Shown here one piece after another: positions 6,614-6,713 of a DNA stretch of 6,713 nt. Below the pieces are notes generated by a model. The model saw nothing but the letters and a program-made list of their open reading frames with translations. It had not been told where the DNA came from and searched no databases. Position 1 is the first letter of the stretch. Every line of letters begins with the position of its first letter. Source of the DNA: Bacteroidales bacterium (GTDB taxonomy: Bacteria > Bacteroidota > Bacteroidia > Bacteroidales > JAADGE01); contig JANTGL010000147.1 in the NCBI GenBank assembly GCA_024762915.1, forward strand, positions 1 through 6,713, read 5' to 3'. The position numbers and the translations under genes were made by a program.

Positions 6614-6621
6614 TAAATTTG
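6614..6621 (+). promoter_or_regulatory. Promoter-like -7 box (TAnnTTTG) at the right end
   Basis: TAAATTTG on the plus strand is a full match to the Bacteroidota -7 consensus. No TTG lies at the usual 19-21 nt upstream; that position is occupied by a run of T (6591-6600). If used, transcription would begin near 6628 and run about 80 nt into the terminator at 6679-6709. Confidence 0.35.
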
Positions 6622-6678
6622 TCATGAATTTAATACTCATAAAGTGTTTTTTTCATAGTAAGTTTTAGGTTAGTTGTT

Positions 6679-6709
6679 AAAGGCGGAATTTTTAATTCCG
6701 CCTTTTTTT
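6679..6709 (+). terminator. Strong intrinsic terminator
   Basis: A perfect 12-bp stem (6679-6690 with 6694-6705), with the GC-rich core GGCGGAATT, closes on a three-base TTT loop. On the plus strand it runs straight into a T-tract at 6703-6709. On the minus strand only a TTT follows, so plus-strand termination is favoured, although it could also stop a minus-strand gene entering from the right. No plus-strand gene is visible upstream of it in the window. Confidence 0.85.
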
Positions 6710-6713
6710 ATTT

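Larger units (their letters stand above)
6118..6713. other. Long intergenic region without a credible protein gene
   Basis: About 600 bases with no open reading frame of useful length on either strand. The left end carries the operon promoter. Three inverted repeats are visible: 6182-6192 with 6207-6217; 6246-6253 with 6292-6299 (enclosing a smaller one, 6262-6266 with 6273-6277); and 6408-6414 with 6444-6450. The part from about 6240 to 6450 is less extreme in AT content than its flanks. The right end holds a T-tract, a promoter-like box and a strong terminator. Nothing here matches an RNA family I can name. Confidence 0.6.

Overview
The window reads as a chromosomal segment of a Bacteroidota bacterium, probably Bacteroidales-like; the lineage is inference, not proven. 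The signs are strongly AT-rich DNA, start codons preceded by A/T-rich sequence rather than Shine-Dalgarno motifs, a 730-residue type III glutamine synthetase, an FKBP-type lipoprotein, and a promoter matching the Bacteroidota pattern (-33 TTG, -7 TAnnTTTG) ahead of the main operon. I see no mobile element, tRNA, rRNA or CRISPR array.

Layout. 1-189 is an AT-rich leader. 190-2382 (+) encodes glutamine synthetase III (glnN), the ammonia-assimilating enzyme. A compact hairpin at 2393-2434 separates it from a convergent block and overlaps the stop codon of the last gene of that block. From 6117 down to 2425 (minus strand), six genes lie head to tail with gaps of 11, 23 and 30 nt, a 4-nt ATGA overlap, and a 15-nt gap. 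In transcription order they are: a two-domain FKBP peptidyl-prolyl isomerase lipoprotein; a four-helix membrane protein of unknown function; panB (pantothenate/CoA synthesis); a very small three-helix membrane protein that appears to start with TTG; an ABC transporter ATPase translationally coupled to it; and a hotdog-fold acyl-CoA thioesterase. 6118-6713 has no credible protein gene. It holds the operon promoter, some inverted repeats, and at its right end a strong hairpin terminator preceded on the plus strand by a promoter-like -7 box.

How the genes fit together. The six-gene operon mixes envelope protein folding (FKBP lipoprotein), membrane proteins, a small ABC system and two enzymes linked loosely through acyl and CoA chemistry (PanB upstream of CoA, a thioesterase that would release CoA). 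The shared transcription is well supported by spacing; a shared function is not. The most interesting element is the pair at 3845-2863: an ABC ATPase coupled to a 109-residue, three-helix protein that would be an unusually small permease.
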